Of a stretch of 64,000 nucleotides of DNA, positions 10,940 to 21,548 are shown in pieces. The position numbers and the translations under genes are program-made. Below the pieces are notes generated by a model. The model ran no database searches. It saw nothing but the letters and a program-made list of their open reading frames with translations, and was not told the DNA's origin. This DNA comes from Heterodera schachtii (Eukaryota; Nematoda; Chromadorea; Rhabditida; Heteroderidae): NCBI GenBank assembly GCA_023374025.1, contig SIJG01000002.1:1089790-1153789 (forward strand). The letters run 5' to 3'. Position 1 is the stretch's first letter. Each line of letters opens with the position of its first letter.

Positions 10940-12778
10940 TCAGAACACTGGCATTTCGTCCTCGTCCTCACTAAGGTCCCTCTTCCCGTCATCCTCATAC
11001 GAATCGGCAACACTTTCGTCGACAATTTCGTCACCGGAACCATGGCCTGTCTAAATTTTTGGCTCTAATGCACTTTATGAGTCCAATCGACTTTTATGAG
11101 TCCAAATGTATTTTATGAGTCCAATCAATTGACAATCCCGGGTTTTTATACAACAACTTTGTTCATGTTCGAACAAACCCTATATTTTTGGTATCATTCG
11201 AAAGCACCAAGTCTAAATAATGTAATAATATGAGAAAACAAGAAAATTTTAACATTTCAAGAAAGTTACGAACCAAAATAATCAACAATTACTTAATTAA
11301 TCAGATCTTTTTTTGTAATTGCCTAAACGTTGAGATTTTATATATTTTAGCTTCGTTAGACTTTGTGCTTTCGAATGCTACCAAAAAGATAGGGTTTGTT
11401 CGAACATGAACAAAATTATTGTATAAAAACCCGGGATTGTCAATTGATTGGACTCATAAAAGTCGATTGGACTCATAAAGTGCATTAGAGCCAAATTTTT
11501 TTGGTTAGTTGGCGAAATAAAACGGGTGAAATTCTTGATTTGTTACGGCGAAAATCCTAACAACGAGTTGCATTTTGGGGACAAAAGTTATTGGCACAAA
11601 TTATTTTGAGCTTGGACAACGTACCAAATCTCCGCTGGAGCACGAGCTGAACTCGCCATCCGAATCGCTGATTGATGCCGCATCATTACTCCCGTCATCC
11701 TCTGCTTTTTCCCCTCCGCCTTCGTTGTTCCCCTCGGTGCCCGGTTTGGTGGACTCGTCAGCGCTTTCATCGACAATTTCATCCCGAGAAAATTTGCGTG
11801 TCTGAAATAATGTCGGAATTTTGAATTTGGGACGGTTTGATGAATGCGAGGCAAACGCACCACAGGCAAGTCTCCGCTGGAGCACGAGCTGAATTCTTCC
11901 GCCTCATCATTGCCAGACGAGTTGTTTTTGGCTCCGCTGTCCTCCGCCTTTCCTTCTCCCCCTTCCTGATCGTGTTCCTCTTCGTCGCCATGATTTAATT
12001 CCTGGTCCCGCCCGTATTTGAATTTTCTAAATTTGAGGATTTGCTCGTTCTTCGGCACTCGCGAATTCCCGTTGAGACAAAAGGTGACCTAAGCAAAGGA
12101 AAAAGTGGCAATGACAAACAAAAGTGAAAACAAAAAACCGTCAACGTATGCTGTGAGTCCAGAGTGAGGCCATTCAATTTGTCAATTGCTAAATGCACTT
12201 GTCAATTATTTGCCATTTTAAAACGAATTAGTCATAACCCATTCGGTATTCCTTGTTTTGCTAACCCCTCCCTCAAAAATTTAAAATTTTCACGGGGGTG
12301 AGGTAGCAAAGCCTGGAATACCGGTAGTGATACACCCAATTCAATTCACATTTTCCCCAACACATACCTTTGTGCGCGTCCGCAACACTGCCCACTTCAA
12401 CAGTCGCGGAATGGTTGATGCGCATGTGCTGTTTGGGCCGGGTAACGTCAAGCACACTGATGTTGGCAATGTCCCAAAAAATCTTTGTGATCTGACAAGG
12501 GTGAAATGAAGTGTTGCAGGGACAATGAGCTTTTACTGTCGCAAGTAAAACGCTTATTACTGGTCAAAAAAAACTCCAAAAAAGCTAAAGATTGAAATTT
12601 CGAATTTTGGTGATGATTTTGAAACTGAGTGTACCGACCCATTTTTTCATGTGTACTATAAATCGATTATTAAACAGCAAACCTCTTCGACAGAAAGCAA
12701 TGGCAATTTCTTGTTCTTATTTTCAATGCCGTCGACGAAAAGTATTGTGGATGGAGGAATTGGAGGCAACTTGTTCAT
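10940..12778 (-). CDS. Acidic-tailed protein, possibly nucleoplasmin-like histone chaperone
   Basis: Five exons read in one frame: 12683-12778, about 12336-12491, 11864-12088, 11625-11801 and 10940-11050. The N-terminal half (KIFWDIANISVLDVTRP, RINHSATVEV, VTFCLNGNSRV) resembles the FW...H-S-A...V-x-G pattern of nucleoplasmin-fold domains. The rest is three Glu/Asp/Ser-rich exons. Two share EFSSCSSGDL and two share DEIVDESA/V, so the tail grew by exon duplication. A fold plus acidic tail suits a histone-binding nuclear protein, but I cannot confirm the family. The donor of exon 2 is uncertain: GTATG at 12367 breaks the frame, so I prefer the one at 12335. A foldback element fills most of the last intron. 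Confidence 0.55.
11052..11500. repeat. Foldback element inside an intron
   Basis: The left arm (about 11052-11200, AAATTTTTGGCTCT...) and right arm (about 11375-11500) are reverse complements. Shared blocks are TGCACTTTATGAGTCCAA, CAATTGACAATCCCGGG and TTTGTTCATGTTCGAACAAA. The element occupies most of the intron 11051-11624 of the acidic protein gene, and its left tip touches the splice acceptor. No ORF or clear target-site duplication was seen. Confidence 0.8.
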
Positions 12779-12780
12779 TA

Positions 12781-13302
12781 GAGGCTAAAGAAATAAGATG
12801 AAGTGCCGAAATTTAAAACACAAAAGAAAACCACAGGTTGGCGATTAAATCCTGGGCGTCCACTGAAACTCCGAGAAAATTCGCGCGGACCGGAATTTCC
12901 AGTCAATTCATGGCGCGGACCGGAGTTCCCAGTGAAGTCTTGGCGCGGACCGGAATTTCCAGCGAATTCACGGCATGGTTTGGCAACGGCATTGGCAGAA
13001 GCCTCCCACCCGTTGTTGCCACACCCCCAACCATCAGTAGAATTGGAAGTCATTTTTTTTGGTGGCGGAAAGTTCTTCATTTCAGGCTAAAGAAATAAGA
13101 CAAAGTGCTAAAATTTATAAGCAACACAAAAAGAAAAACCACAGGCTGGCGATTAAGTCCAGGGCGTCCATTGAAATTCCGAGAAAATTGGCGCGGACCG
13201 GAATTTCCAGTGAATTCGTGGCATGGTTTGGAAACGGAATTGGCAGAAGCCTCCCACCCATTGTTGTCACATCCCCAACCATCAGTAGAATTGGAAGTCA
13301 TT
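12781..13302. repeat. Two-unit tandem duplication with inner 30-base repeats
   Basis: Unit 1 (about 12781-13083) and unit 2 (about 13084-13302) both start AGGCTAAAGAAATAAGA and end CCATCAGTAGAATTGGAAGT. Unit 1 carries three tandem copies of GGCGCGGACCGGAATTTCCA (variants), unit 2 one copy. ORFs on both strands across the units reflect GC content and repetition. The block lies just upstream of the acidic protein's ATG at 12778, so it forms that gene's 5' flank. Confidence 0.85.
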
Positions 13303-13932
13303 TTGCTTAATCAAATAAATTTAAATTTTATAACACATATAGAAAATCTTAGGCAATTAAGTTCGATAGGATCAATCAGTTTCGACTGACCAGTTCCATC
13401 TGAGGCAAATTTTTGGGCCCATAATTTTTTCAAAATCCGGCCAAAAAGTAATTGACCAAACGGACCGGCCCGTTTGCTGATTACTAGGAGTTCATTTTTT
13501 GGCAATGCCTAAAATTCCTGACAACTTAATACGCATAGATAAGCACGTCATGAGTTTTCATACTATTCAGAGCATAGAAAATCCAGGAAAAAAGCCCTAC
13601 GGATTAGAAGATACTGATCTTTGTAAAAAAAAAAATTAGTATAACATAATGCCATATATTTATGTTAAAAAACAAAACAAATTTAGAACAGACGGTGGAG
13701 GACAACCATGGACACATGCCTAACATGTCATGCGACACTTAAACTGTTGTTGGGACAGGCAAAATGTCATGGGAAGCATAAAATGACATGGTTTTGTAAA
13801 ACCGATTAGAATTCAAAATTCATTCAAAAAATAATAATAATCCCGAAGCACTACTGAAACCGATATAAAAGACGCATTGTCTCCCCCTTTTTAGTCACTT
13901 TTCCGCTTCTCTTAACCGCATTTTGCTACCCA
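13303..13932. other. Gene-free stretch
   Basis: AT-rich spacer between the duplicated repeat and the next plus-strand gene. A TATAAAAGACGC motif at about 13864-13875 lies 60-70 bases before ATG 13933 and could be its TATA box. Nothing else recognised. Confidence 0.5.
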
Positions 13933-14707
13933 ATGTCTTCCGTCGCTTTTCATTTTTCGTGCTTTGTGCTCACTGTTGCGCTGCTCACCAACTGTTGTTG
14001 CTTTTCTAAACAAAGTTTGGGGTGAGTTGAGCATTTTCCTCTTTTCTTTCTTTCTTTCTTTTGCGATTTAATTTTGTGAATTTTTAATCATTTTTTCCCC
14101 AATTTATTAGGACGACGAATTCACCGACCATCGACTACAATTCGACGACCATCGCCAACAATTCGACGAACATCACCACTTCAGATGAACTGTTTAGCAT
14201 TGACATCGACGACGCCAGCACATTGCCAACAGCGGGGACAACTGATGTGACGCCGAACGAAGAAGCGGCGAAGGAAAACAACACCACCCTTTACGTGTTA
14301 CTTGCAGTAGGAATTTGGTGGGTTTTCTGCTGTCGTTGTCATCGCATTGTCCTTAATTTTTGAATTATTGACTAATTAATCGTCTGTTAATTGCCCCTTC
14401 CCCGCGTTTCAGTGTGTCTTTGGCTTTGCTTGTCGCTGTCATTTGGTTTTGCCGTCGACGGAAACAAAAACAACAGCCAAATGGTGGTTCTTCTGCTGTC
14501 GAAAATGGTGCGCCGAAGACGACGACGAAACCCGCAGCAGCAGAAGGGAACAGCAGCAACAACAACAAAAACAACACTCCGCCGAAGGCGCCAGAGCAAA
14601 AGGAAGAAGAACGTTTTGTGCCGGAAGATTTGCCCAGCGGCGTAATGTCAGATTTAGCAAAAGTGAACGCGCGGTTGGCCAAGAGGAAGAAGCAGAAGGC
14701 TGGCTGA
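13933..14707 (+). CDS. Unknown type I single-pass membrane glycoprotein
   Basis: Three exons, 13933-14021, 14111-14317 and 14413-14707, join in phase to 196 residues. A signal peptide spans residues 1-24 (hydrophobic core FVLTVALLTNCCC). A Thr/Asn/Asp-rich ectodomain of about 70 residues has four N-glycosylation sequons (two NST, one NIT, one NTT) and no cysteine after the signal peptide. One membrane helix follows (LYVLLAVGICVSLALLVAVI), then a stop-transfer CRRRK and a basic, Gln/Asn/Pro-rich cytoplasmic tail ending NARLAKRKKQKAG. All splice sites are canonical. I do not recognise a family. It could be a surface or cuticle-associated glycoprotein. A TATA-like motif lies near 13865. Confidence 0.75.
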
Positions 14708-15997
14708 ATGTTGTGTGTGTGTGATCCATGAAGAAATGTGATGATTAACAATTTGTTTGTCATTCATATGCCCTTTTTTGTGTACAGTATACAAACCATT
14801 TTTATACAGTAGTATCCCTTGGCTTCTTCTCAAGCAAATTGTATTGTATGTATATTTGTTATTTTTGTTTCGCTAATTGTATTAAAAGCATTTTGATTTT
14901 TGTGTAAATACCATTTTAGCTTAAAAAGAGAGAATTTAGTAGAATTTTTGTGCCATGACAACTTACGCAAATAGGCAACTCGTACAAAATATTCTCCGGC
15001 ATTTCGTTCAATGAATTCTAATGTAAACCCGAGCTTATACATTCAAAATTTGGGGTGGTTCTGTGTGTTTTGAGTTTGGGAGCTCAGATAACTATTTTCC
15101 CCCTTTTTAGTCTGTTTGCTGTGCCAATGTTTGTCGCGCCATTCTTTGGATTTTAATCTATGACTTTTCATCAAGTACACTGGTTTTTCCAAAATTTTCA
15201 GAAATTAGTCGGCTTTTCTTAGGAACAGTGCCCGAAGGGCTAAAGCAAAGATTTTGACAGAAATTTAAAAAAAAATCGACGATTGAGGAGCTACTTGTTT
15301 TAGGCAGTAAATTCGTCGAGAAGCCTTAAGCTACCTAATCTCAAAATTGTCACGCATTCATTTAAATGGTCATGTTTTATTGCGGAATTAAAATGGCAAA
15401 ATTTTGGTTTTGGTAAGTCAAAAGTCTCGAGTTCGGCAATTAAAATGACAAGGAAACGTCGAAAAAGCAAAATGCCGAAGTCAATGAGTCGTGAAAGATT
15501 TGAGAGTATTCATAGGTCGAACATTGAATCAAAATTACAGTTAAAATGGACGCATTAAAATATGGGGAGGGTTCAAATAGAGGATTTTTAACGCGCAAGT
15601 ATATTTTTTATGCATCTGTTTTTAACACTTTTGAAAAAAACTCGAATTTCGTTTATTTCTGGGGCCCTACTGATGCTAATTTTACGACTAAACTCAAATT
15701 TTCGCTATCCGAAGAACGGATTCCTACTATTTTGAACAAAAAAATCACAAATTTCAGGAGAGCTCTCTCTGTACATATTGAAAAACGAAAACATTAGTCT
15801 TACATTTGTTTATTCACACACACATACAAATACATACATTCAAGCATGCAAATAATTGAAATGACAACAGTTTTTGGGGGATTGATCATGTGAAATGGGG
15901 GTTTACAATACAATACAACAATGGGGGTCAGACGATCCGATTTCTCCACACGCATCGTTCTTCGGGCTGGCTCTTCTGCCGCTGATGACGTGTTGCA
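14708..15997. other. Gene-free stretch with a repeat fragment
   Basis: No gene seen. At about 15155-15215 there is a diverged copy of the left part of the inverted-repeat element found at 63715-63972 (TTTTCATCAAGTAC...AATTAGTCGGC). The plus ORF at 15546-15797 is AT-rich and has no support. The poly-A signals and 3' ends of both convergent neighbours must lie here. Confidence 0.5.
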
Positions 15998-17460
15998 CTA
16001 GTTCTGCGGCTGCGATCCTTCCGCCTGTCGCTTCATCCAGTCGTACACCGCGCCCATGGAGTATCGGTTGTTGCGCTTCGGGTCCCAGATGTGCTGCATG
16101 ACGAACTCGACGAACTTCGGAGGCGCGTCGTTGGGAAATTCCAGCCGGTATCCGTTTGTCACCTGCAAAAGGTGGGAAACGATTAAAAAATGGAAAAATT
16201 TTTGAGTTTTCACTCACCGCTGCCGCGACCTCGCTTCCGCTCAACTGCGCGAACGGCCTCTCGCCATTGTTGAAGACTTCCCAGCACAGCACGCCGAAGG
16301 CCCACGTGTCGCTCTTCTGGGTGAAGCTGCGGTCCCTCAGAGCATCCGGCGACATCCATTTGACGGGCAGTTTTGCGCCTCTCTCGATTTGCTTTGAAAG
16401 TGCCTTGGTCGCCATGCCGAAGTCCGAGATTTTCACCTGTGGGGAAAATGAACAAATTTAGACGTTTCATGACAAAAAAAAAAAAAAATTTTTTTTGGTG
16501 CTTTTTCACCCACCACGCCGTCCGTGTAGAGGCAGTTCCTGGCAGCGACGTCGCAATGGATGATGCCCTTCGAGTGGATGTGGTCCAGTCCGCCAGCTGC
16601 GCCGAGGCACATGTAGAGTTTGACCCGCGCGCTCCGCCGCTGCTGCTTCAAGTAGTTGGTGAGGCTGCCGTCCGACGCCAGCTCCATGACGATCATCAGG
16701 GGCTCCTGGCCAACCGCGACGCCGTAGAACTGGATGACATTGGGGTGTCGGAGCTGCCGCATGACCCGCGCCTCATTCATGAACTCCTTGATCTGAAAGG
16801 GGGGATGGGGAAATTGTTATATTGGTACAGCCTTCTCCCCCCCCCCCTTCCTCACTTGCTCTTTGGTGCTCGTCTGAGACACCTCTTTGATGGCCACCGC
16901 CGCTCGAGTCCCCTGCTGATCCACGTAGACGCCACTCTTGACGACTCCGAACTTGCCGCGGCCAAGTTCACTGCCCAGGATGATTGAAGTGTGCGACAGC
17001 TCCCAGTGCGCGCGGGGCACGGCCTTGATGAGTGCGACGTATTGTTGCTGAAAAAAAAGGAAAACTATTTTAGAGATTTTAAGTTGGTGACTTACGGTGG
17101 TGACGGAAACTCCGGTGCGCAGATAATTGTCGACGAATCGTGCGATTGTTGGAAAGCCTGCATCTGGGTTGTGGTCCACGGTGAACATTCCTTTGTGTCG
17201 GCGGAAGATGACGTGGTTCAGCAAGCCGCCGACGTTCACCGACAGTGCATACACACGCTCCGTGCCCGAAGTTTCTTCTGTCATGCGCACCAGGAAGTCC
17301 CCGTCGTTCGGCAGCAGCTCCACTACGTCCTCGCGCGGCAGCTAAACAAAGTTGAAAAGACATTAAATGTTGAAAGTGGGGGGGGGGGGGGGGGACGGCG
17401 TCTGCTGCTGCTCCTCACCAGTCCGTGGTAGTAGCGCAGTTTCCACATGTCAACGTCCAT
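15998..17460 (-). CDS. SH2-domain non-receptor tyrosine kinase, FER/SPE-8-like, with HCD catalytic loop
   Basis: Six exons (17419-17460, 17096-17341, 16856-17047, 16514-16792, 16218-16436, 15998-16162) give 380 residues. The SH2 domain spans residues about 10-95 (YYHGL, GDFLVR with the phosphotyrosine-binding Arg). The kinase domain spans about 115-375, with glycine loop GRGKFG, Lys in VAIKEV, Glu in FMNEARVM and DFG in KISDFGMA. The short SH2-kinase layout matches the nematode-expanded FER-like group, some of which act in sperm (family knowledge). Two oddities stand out: the catalytic loop reads IIHCDVAARN, with Cys for the usual Arg, and the activation segment between DFG and KWMSPD contains no Tyr, with SPD for APE. 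The Asp and Asn needed for catalysis remain, so it may be a constitutively active non-RD kinase. It is divergently paired with the gene at 17654. Confidence 0.93.
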
Positions 17461-17653
17461 TGTGCTTGGAGGCGGTGTCGTAATAATAATAGAGGGCGAT
17501 GAAGAGAATTGTGAGGAAAAGTGAGGAAGTGTCGCCCTTTTATACAACTTTTTTTTCCCTTAATTTCGAAATTTTTTTGCTTGTCTATATAAAGGGAGGC
17601 ATTGCATAATTTGCTCTCATTCATTGCGCCCATCAAATTTTAATTCTTCTATT
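17461..17653. promoter_or_regulatory. Bidirectional promoter with two TATA boxes
   Basis: A 193-base spacer separates two divergent start codons. On the minus strand TATAAAAGG lies at 17536-17544, about 76 bases before the kinase ATG. On the plus strand TATATAAAG lies at 17586-17594, about 60 bases before ATG 17654. Each TATA faces its own gene and the two are about 45 bases apart. Clear TATA boxes are uncommon in the other spacers here, so regulated tissue-specific expression of both genes is plausible. Confidence 0.65.
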
Positions 17654-18820
17654 ATGCGGAAGATCGTCTACTTCAAACTGTTGCAAATTGTGCTCAGTTT
17701 GGCCTTTGTGTGGCAACTTCTTTCACTTCACCAATTCATTTGAATTTTTTTAACGAGATTCCATGCTTTTCAGGCCTTCCTCCATGACATCTCAGGTGGC
17801 CATTGCAAACGCTTCACGTTCATCGGAAAGGACTCAAAAACGGGCGAATTCGGCGCTGTGTTCGACGAGCGCAAGTGGCACAACCAACTGTTCATGAGCA
17901 GCACCAATGGCCAACCAATCGAGGAACAGCAACAGAAATTCATGGACGAATTGGCCGAGAAATTGCCCCCCGCCGGACGCCACTGTATTCCGATAACCGT
18001 GAGAAAAAGCCAATCACAACAAATACATGCAAAAAAAATCCCATTTTGTTCTTTCAGCTCTCGCCTTTTTTCTGGACTGAGAAAGACAGAAATGTGCTCG
18101 ACTACGTTGTGGACCTTTTTTCCGGCCAACTGCTCATCGCAATGTGCTCGCTGTTCACTCTTGGCGTCGGCTTCATCCGAGTGTTACGCTCTGCGGCAGA
18201 ATATGAAGTGAGTTCGACGGATGGGTGGCCACAGCATTTCAGCCCGACAAAATCGCGACCAAATTACTTTTCAGTTCAAATCTGATGGTTCTTGATCAAA
18301 TTGTGATCAGTTTTTGCTTTTGTCGGGTTGCGTGTTGTCAAAATTTGCTTGTTTGCCATTGTGTCTGTTACTAATTTGTTTTTCATTTTTAAGTTCTACG
18401 ACTGTTGCACTGCCTTCTATTCTGTCTTCTGCTGGAGTGTCTCTGCTTGGTTCTCGTCGTGTTTGCTGCTCTATTGGACGCCTTCTTGGTCTTGCATCAA
18501 CTTCCGTGCGGATGACACAAATGTGCCGTTGGTCACTTTGGTGAGTTTTGCCGTGCTTTTTCCATTTGATTCTACATTTTTCAATTGCTGTCTTTCAGGT
18601 GTTCAGCATCGTCATGGTGTGTATGTTCGTCTTCGAGAATTTCTTCAACAATTCGTTGCTGAAAAACCGGCCCGTGAATGCTTCAGTCACCGCAGCCGAT
18701 CAGAAATTGCGCAATGATGTCGCCAAGGAATGTGCCAATGTCGTCATTCATCGACAGCAGCAGAAGAACGGAAGTGCCATCATGCAGACTTTAGCAGAGG
18801 ACGAGTGGAATGAAGAATGA
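17654..18820 (+). CDS. Four-pass membrane protein of unknown function
   Basis: Five exons (17654-17707, 17774-17998, 18058-18207, 18394-18540, 18599-18820) join in frame to 265 residues. Predicted membrane helices are residues about 5-22 (VYFKLLQIVLSLAF), about 115-135 (LLIAMCSLFTLGVGFI), about 148-168 (FYSVFCWSVSAWF) and about 192-212 (LVTLVFSIVMVCMFVF). The first loop is large (about 90 residues) and carries two Cys (HCKRF, RHCIP) that could pair. The C-terminal tail of about 50 residues is polar and ends EDEWNEE. The layout resembles tetraspan families such as TMEM179 or MARVEL proteins, but no signature residue settles this. It shares a two-TATA promoter with the kinase, suggesting co-expression. 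Confidence 0.75.
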
Positions 18821-18986
18821 TGCTGGTGCCAACAAAACATTCAATGCGATGAAACGATGTATGTAAAGCATAATATGTATTTCTCTGCTGTATTCCATTG
18901 TATTGTATATTCCATTATATCGCTACATGTGAATGCATTGCTTGTTTGCCAATGCGTCGATTACTAATTTGTTTTTCATTTTTAAG

Positions 18987-19441
18987 TTCACTTCACACTT
19001 GAAGAGATTGCAATCGGAACACGAGGCAGCCATCGGATTGTTGGCTCTGAAAATCAACAAACTTTTGAAGACGAACGCTGTCAAAGTGGTGGCTGAGACG
19101 GGTCCGTTGTTTTTTCACCCCAAATCGAATAATTTCCACTCATTTTTTGCCCCTTTTCAGTCCAATCGAACAGTTTCAATTCAAATGCCCATCAGAAATT
19201 GCTGCAGCGTTTGCGTCATGCGATTGAAGACACCAACGCGGAGGCTGACCGTCTGTCTGGAGGACGAAAGCGAAAGAGGAGCGGAAGACGGACAAAAGCA
19301 AAGGGAAGCGGACGAAGAGGAAGATGGAGGAGGGGGAGAAAAGGAAGAACGGCAGAGAAGAGGGGCACAAAAGGAAGGCGATCTATCACATCTTTTAAAT
19401 TCACGCTTTCACATGTGCTTTTAAATGTCAGAAATGTGTAA
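18987..19441 (+). CDS. Orphan exons: coiled-coil plus basic tail, possible alternative 3' end
   Basis: Two exons in one frame, 18987-19101 and 19161-19441. The first starts after TTTTTAAG and encodes a helix (LKRLQSEHEAAIGLLALKIN). The second encodes KLLQRLRHAIEDTNAEADRL, then a Lys/Arg/Gly-rich tail. There is no ATG in frame. The about 45 bases before the first exon nearly repeat the 3' end of intron 3 of the four-pass gene (18348-18393). The phase would allow splicing from exon 18058-18207 to 18987. It may be an alternative terminal exon set, or the remnant of a duplicated gene. Confidence 0.35.
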
Positions 19442-19935
19442 ATAAAACTTTCTTGAATTTTGCATGTAATTATAGAATCTTAAGGGCTATGGAATGATTA
19501 GTCACGCCCAACCCATCCAAACCAAATTCATCCATATGCAACTAATCCATAATATATCTAACTCATCAACGACGCGGGTCTTAGTTCATTGAGCGGTGGC
19601 ATTTTATTGGGCTTACCTCACCAAGAATGTTTAATTTGGATGACTTTGACAAAATTGACTTTTTTCTCCGAAAAACAGTACAAGTTGGCTGTGTATGTAC
19701 ATATTTACTGCTCTACCAATTACTTTGTAAACTCAGAACCCAGCATTTTTTGCACAGAAATACCAAATTTAATTTTCCGACGGGAGAAGATAAGACAGAG
19801 TTTTGATGGGTTTATCGTTCCGTGATCATTGAATACATTTCATGATGATGAATAAAACGGAACACAATACAGGACGGTCTCAAGTTACATAATATATGGA
19901 TCGATACGGATCAATCATCTCTTCCGTTCGTCGTT
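19442..19935. other. Gene-free spacer
   Basis: No gene supported. An ATTAAATAATAAAACTTTC-like AATAAA context at 19440-19446 may be a poly-A signal for the upstream exons. The region also holds the 3' flank of the ubiquitin gene on the other strand. Confidence 0.4.
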
Positions 19936-20567
<632 letters not shown>

Positions 20568-21548
20568 TGGCTACTATAAAACTGATGACATTACAATTAT
20601 ATTGGGAAAAGAAAAAGTGATGAAATTGATAAAAATTAGAAATGAATGGCAGAGGAGAATAAGCGCTGAATAAATGTGATGTGTGAGGGTTTTGCGAAAG
20701 CAGAGAGATGCAGCGATGTCTAACACATGTGGAAAGGGAGAGAAAGCAAAATGTGGGTTAATCGACAAATGGGAGGGGAGGAGAGGAATTGGGAATGGGA
20801 AGAGAAGGAAGGAAAACTGTGAGTGGGAGAAGGAAAAAGCCGTGATGAGTGTGGCGAGAACAGTGAGTGTGCGTACATTAGCAACTCGGACATTTGAGTC
20901 CGAACATTTGAGCCGAAAACAATTAGGCGTAATTGTTTTGGGCGCAAATGTTCGAGACGCAAAAGTCAAAGGAGCAAATGTCACTCGAAAACAAGGCCCA
21001 AAATGAATGGATGAGTTGGGTTGGAGCGTAGCAATTAGGAACGAAAATCGTCGAGAAGTTGGAGACAAAAATTGAGAAAATGAAAGTGTTGCTGAATTTT
21101 GGCATATTTATACACAAATCAACTCGATCTGTAAAAGACAGAATTTTTGCAGCAGTCGCTCTTCTGAAATGTAGGCAAATACAATGTAAAAAAGTATAAA
21201 AGCAGCGATTTTTGGCCGTCCATCCCCAGTATGAATAAGAAAATATTATTTTTTCAAGAAAATGAAAAAAAAAATAGAAATTTTAAAAAGCGAAACATTT
21301 CCGAGAAAAACTCGTAAAACTTTGCTAAAAGTGATGATCAAAACCCTGAAAAATTGCCATAACGGCATTTTTTACAAAACAATCTAGCACCAAACGAAAA
21401 GAAAAAATTTTGTTGGACGAAAATGAAACATAAAAATGATAACGGTAACCGTTTTCGTACGAAACGAAAAGCAACAAGTTTTTTTCCCCAAAAACAGGTT
21501 GTATCTCAGCTTTGACACTTTTCCCGTCCATTTCCATTGCTGATAAAA
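20568..21548. other. Gene-free spacer between ubiquitin and RCC1L
   Basis: Upstream of both divergent genes. Contains short repeats of GGACATTTGAG/CGAACATTTGAG near 20888-20915 and a GTATAAAAGCAGC motif at about 21194. TTTTCCCCAAAAACAG ending near 21497 is a good acceptor, for an upstream exon or a spliced leader of RCC1L. The long minus ORF at 20574-21068 has no support. Confidence 0.45.

Noticed and set aside
12803..13098. 95- and 86-codon ORFs
   Set aside because: They run through the tandem repeat units in several frames. Open frames result from the repeat sequence.
16373..16987. 204-codon plus-strand ORF
   Set aside because: Antisense of the kinase-domain exons and crosses two well-supported introns.
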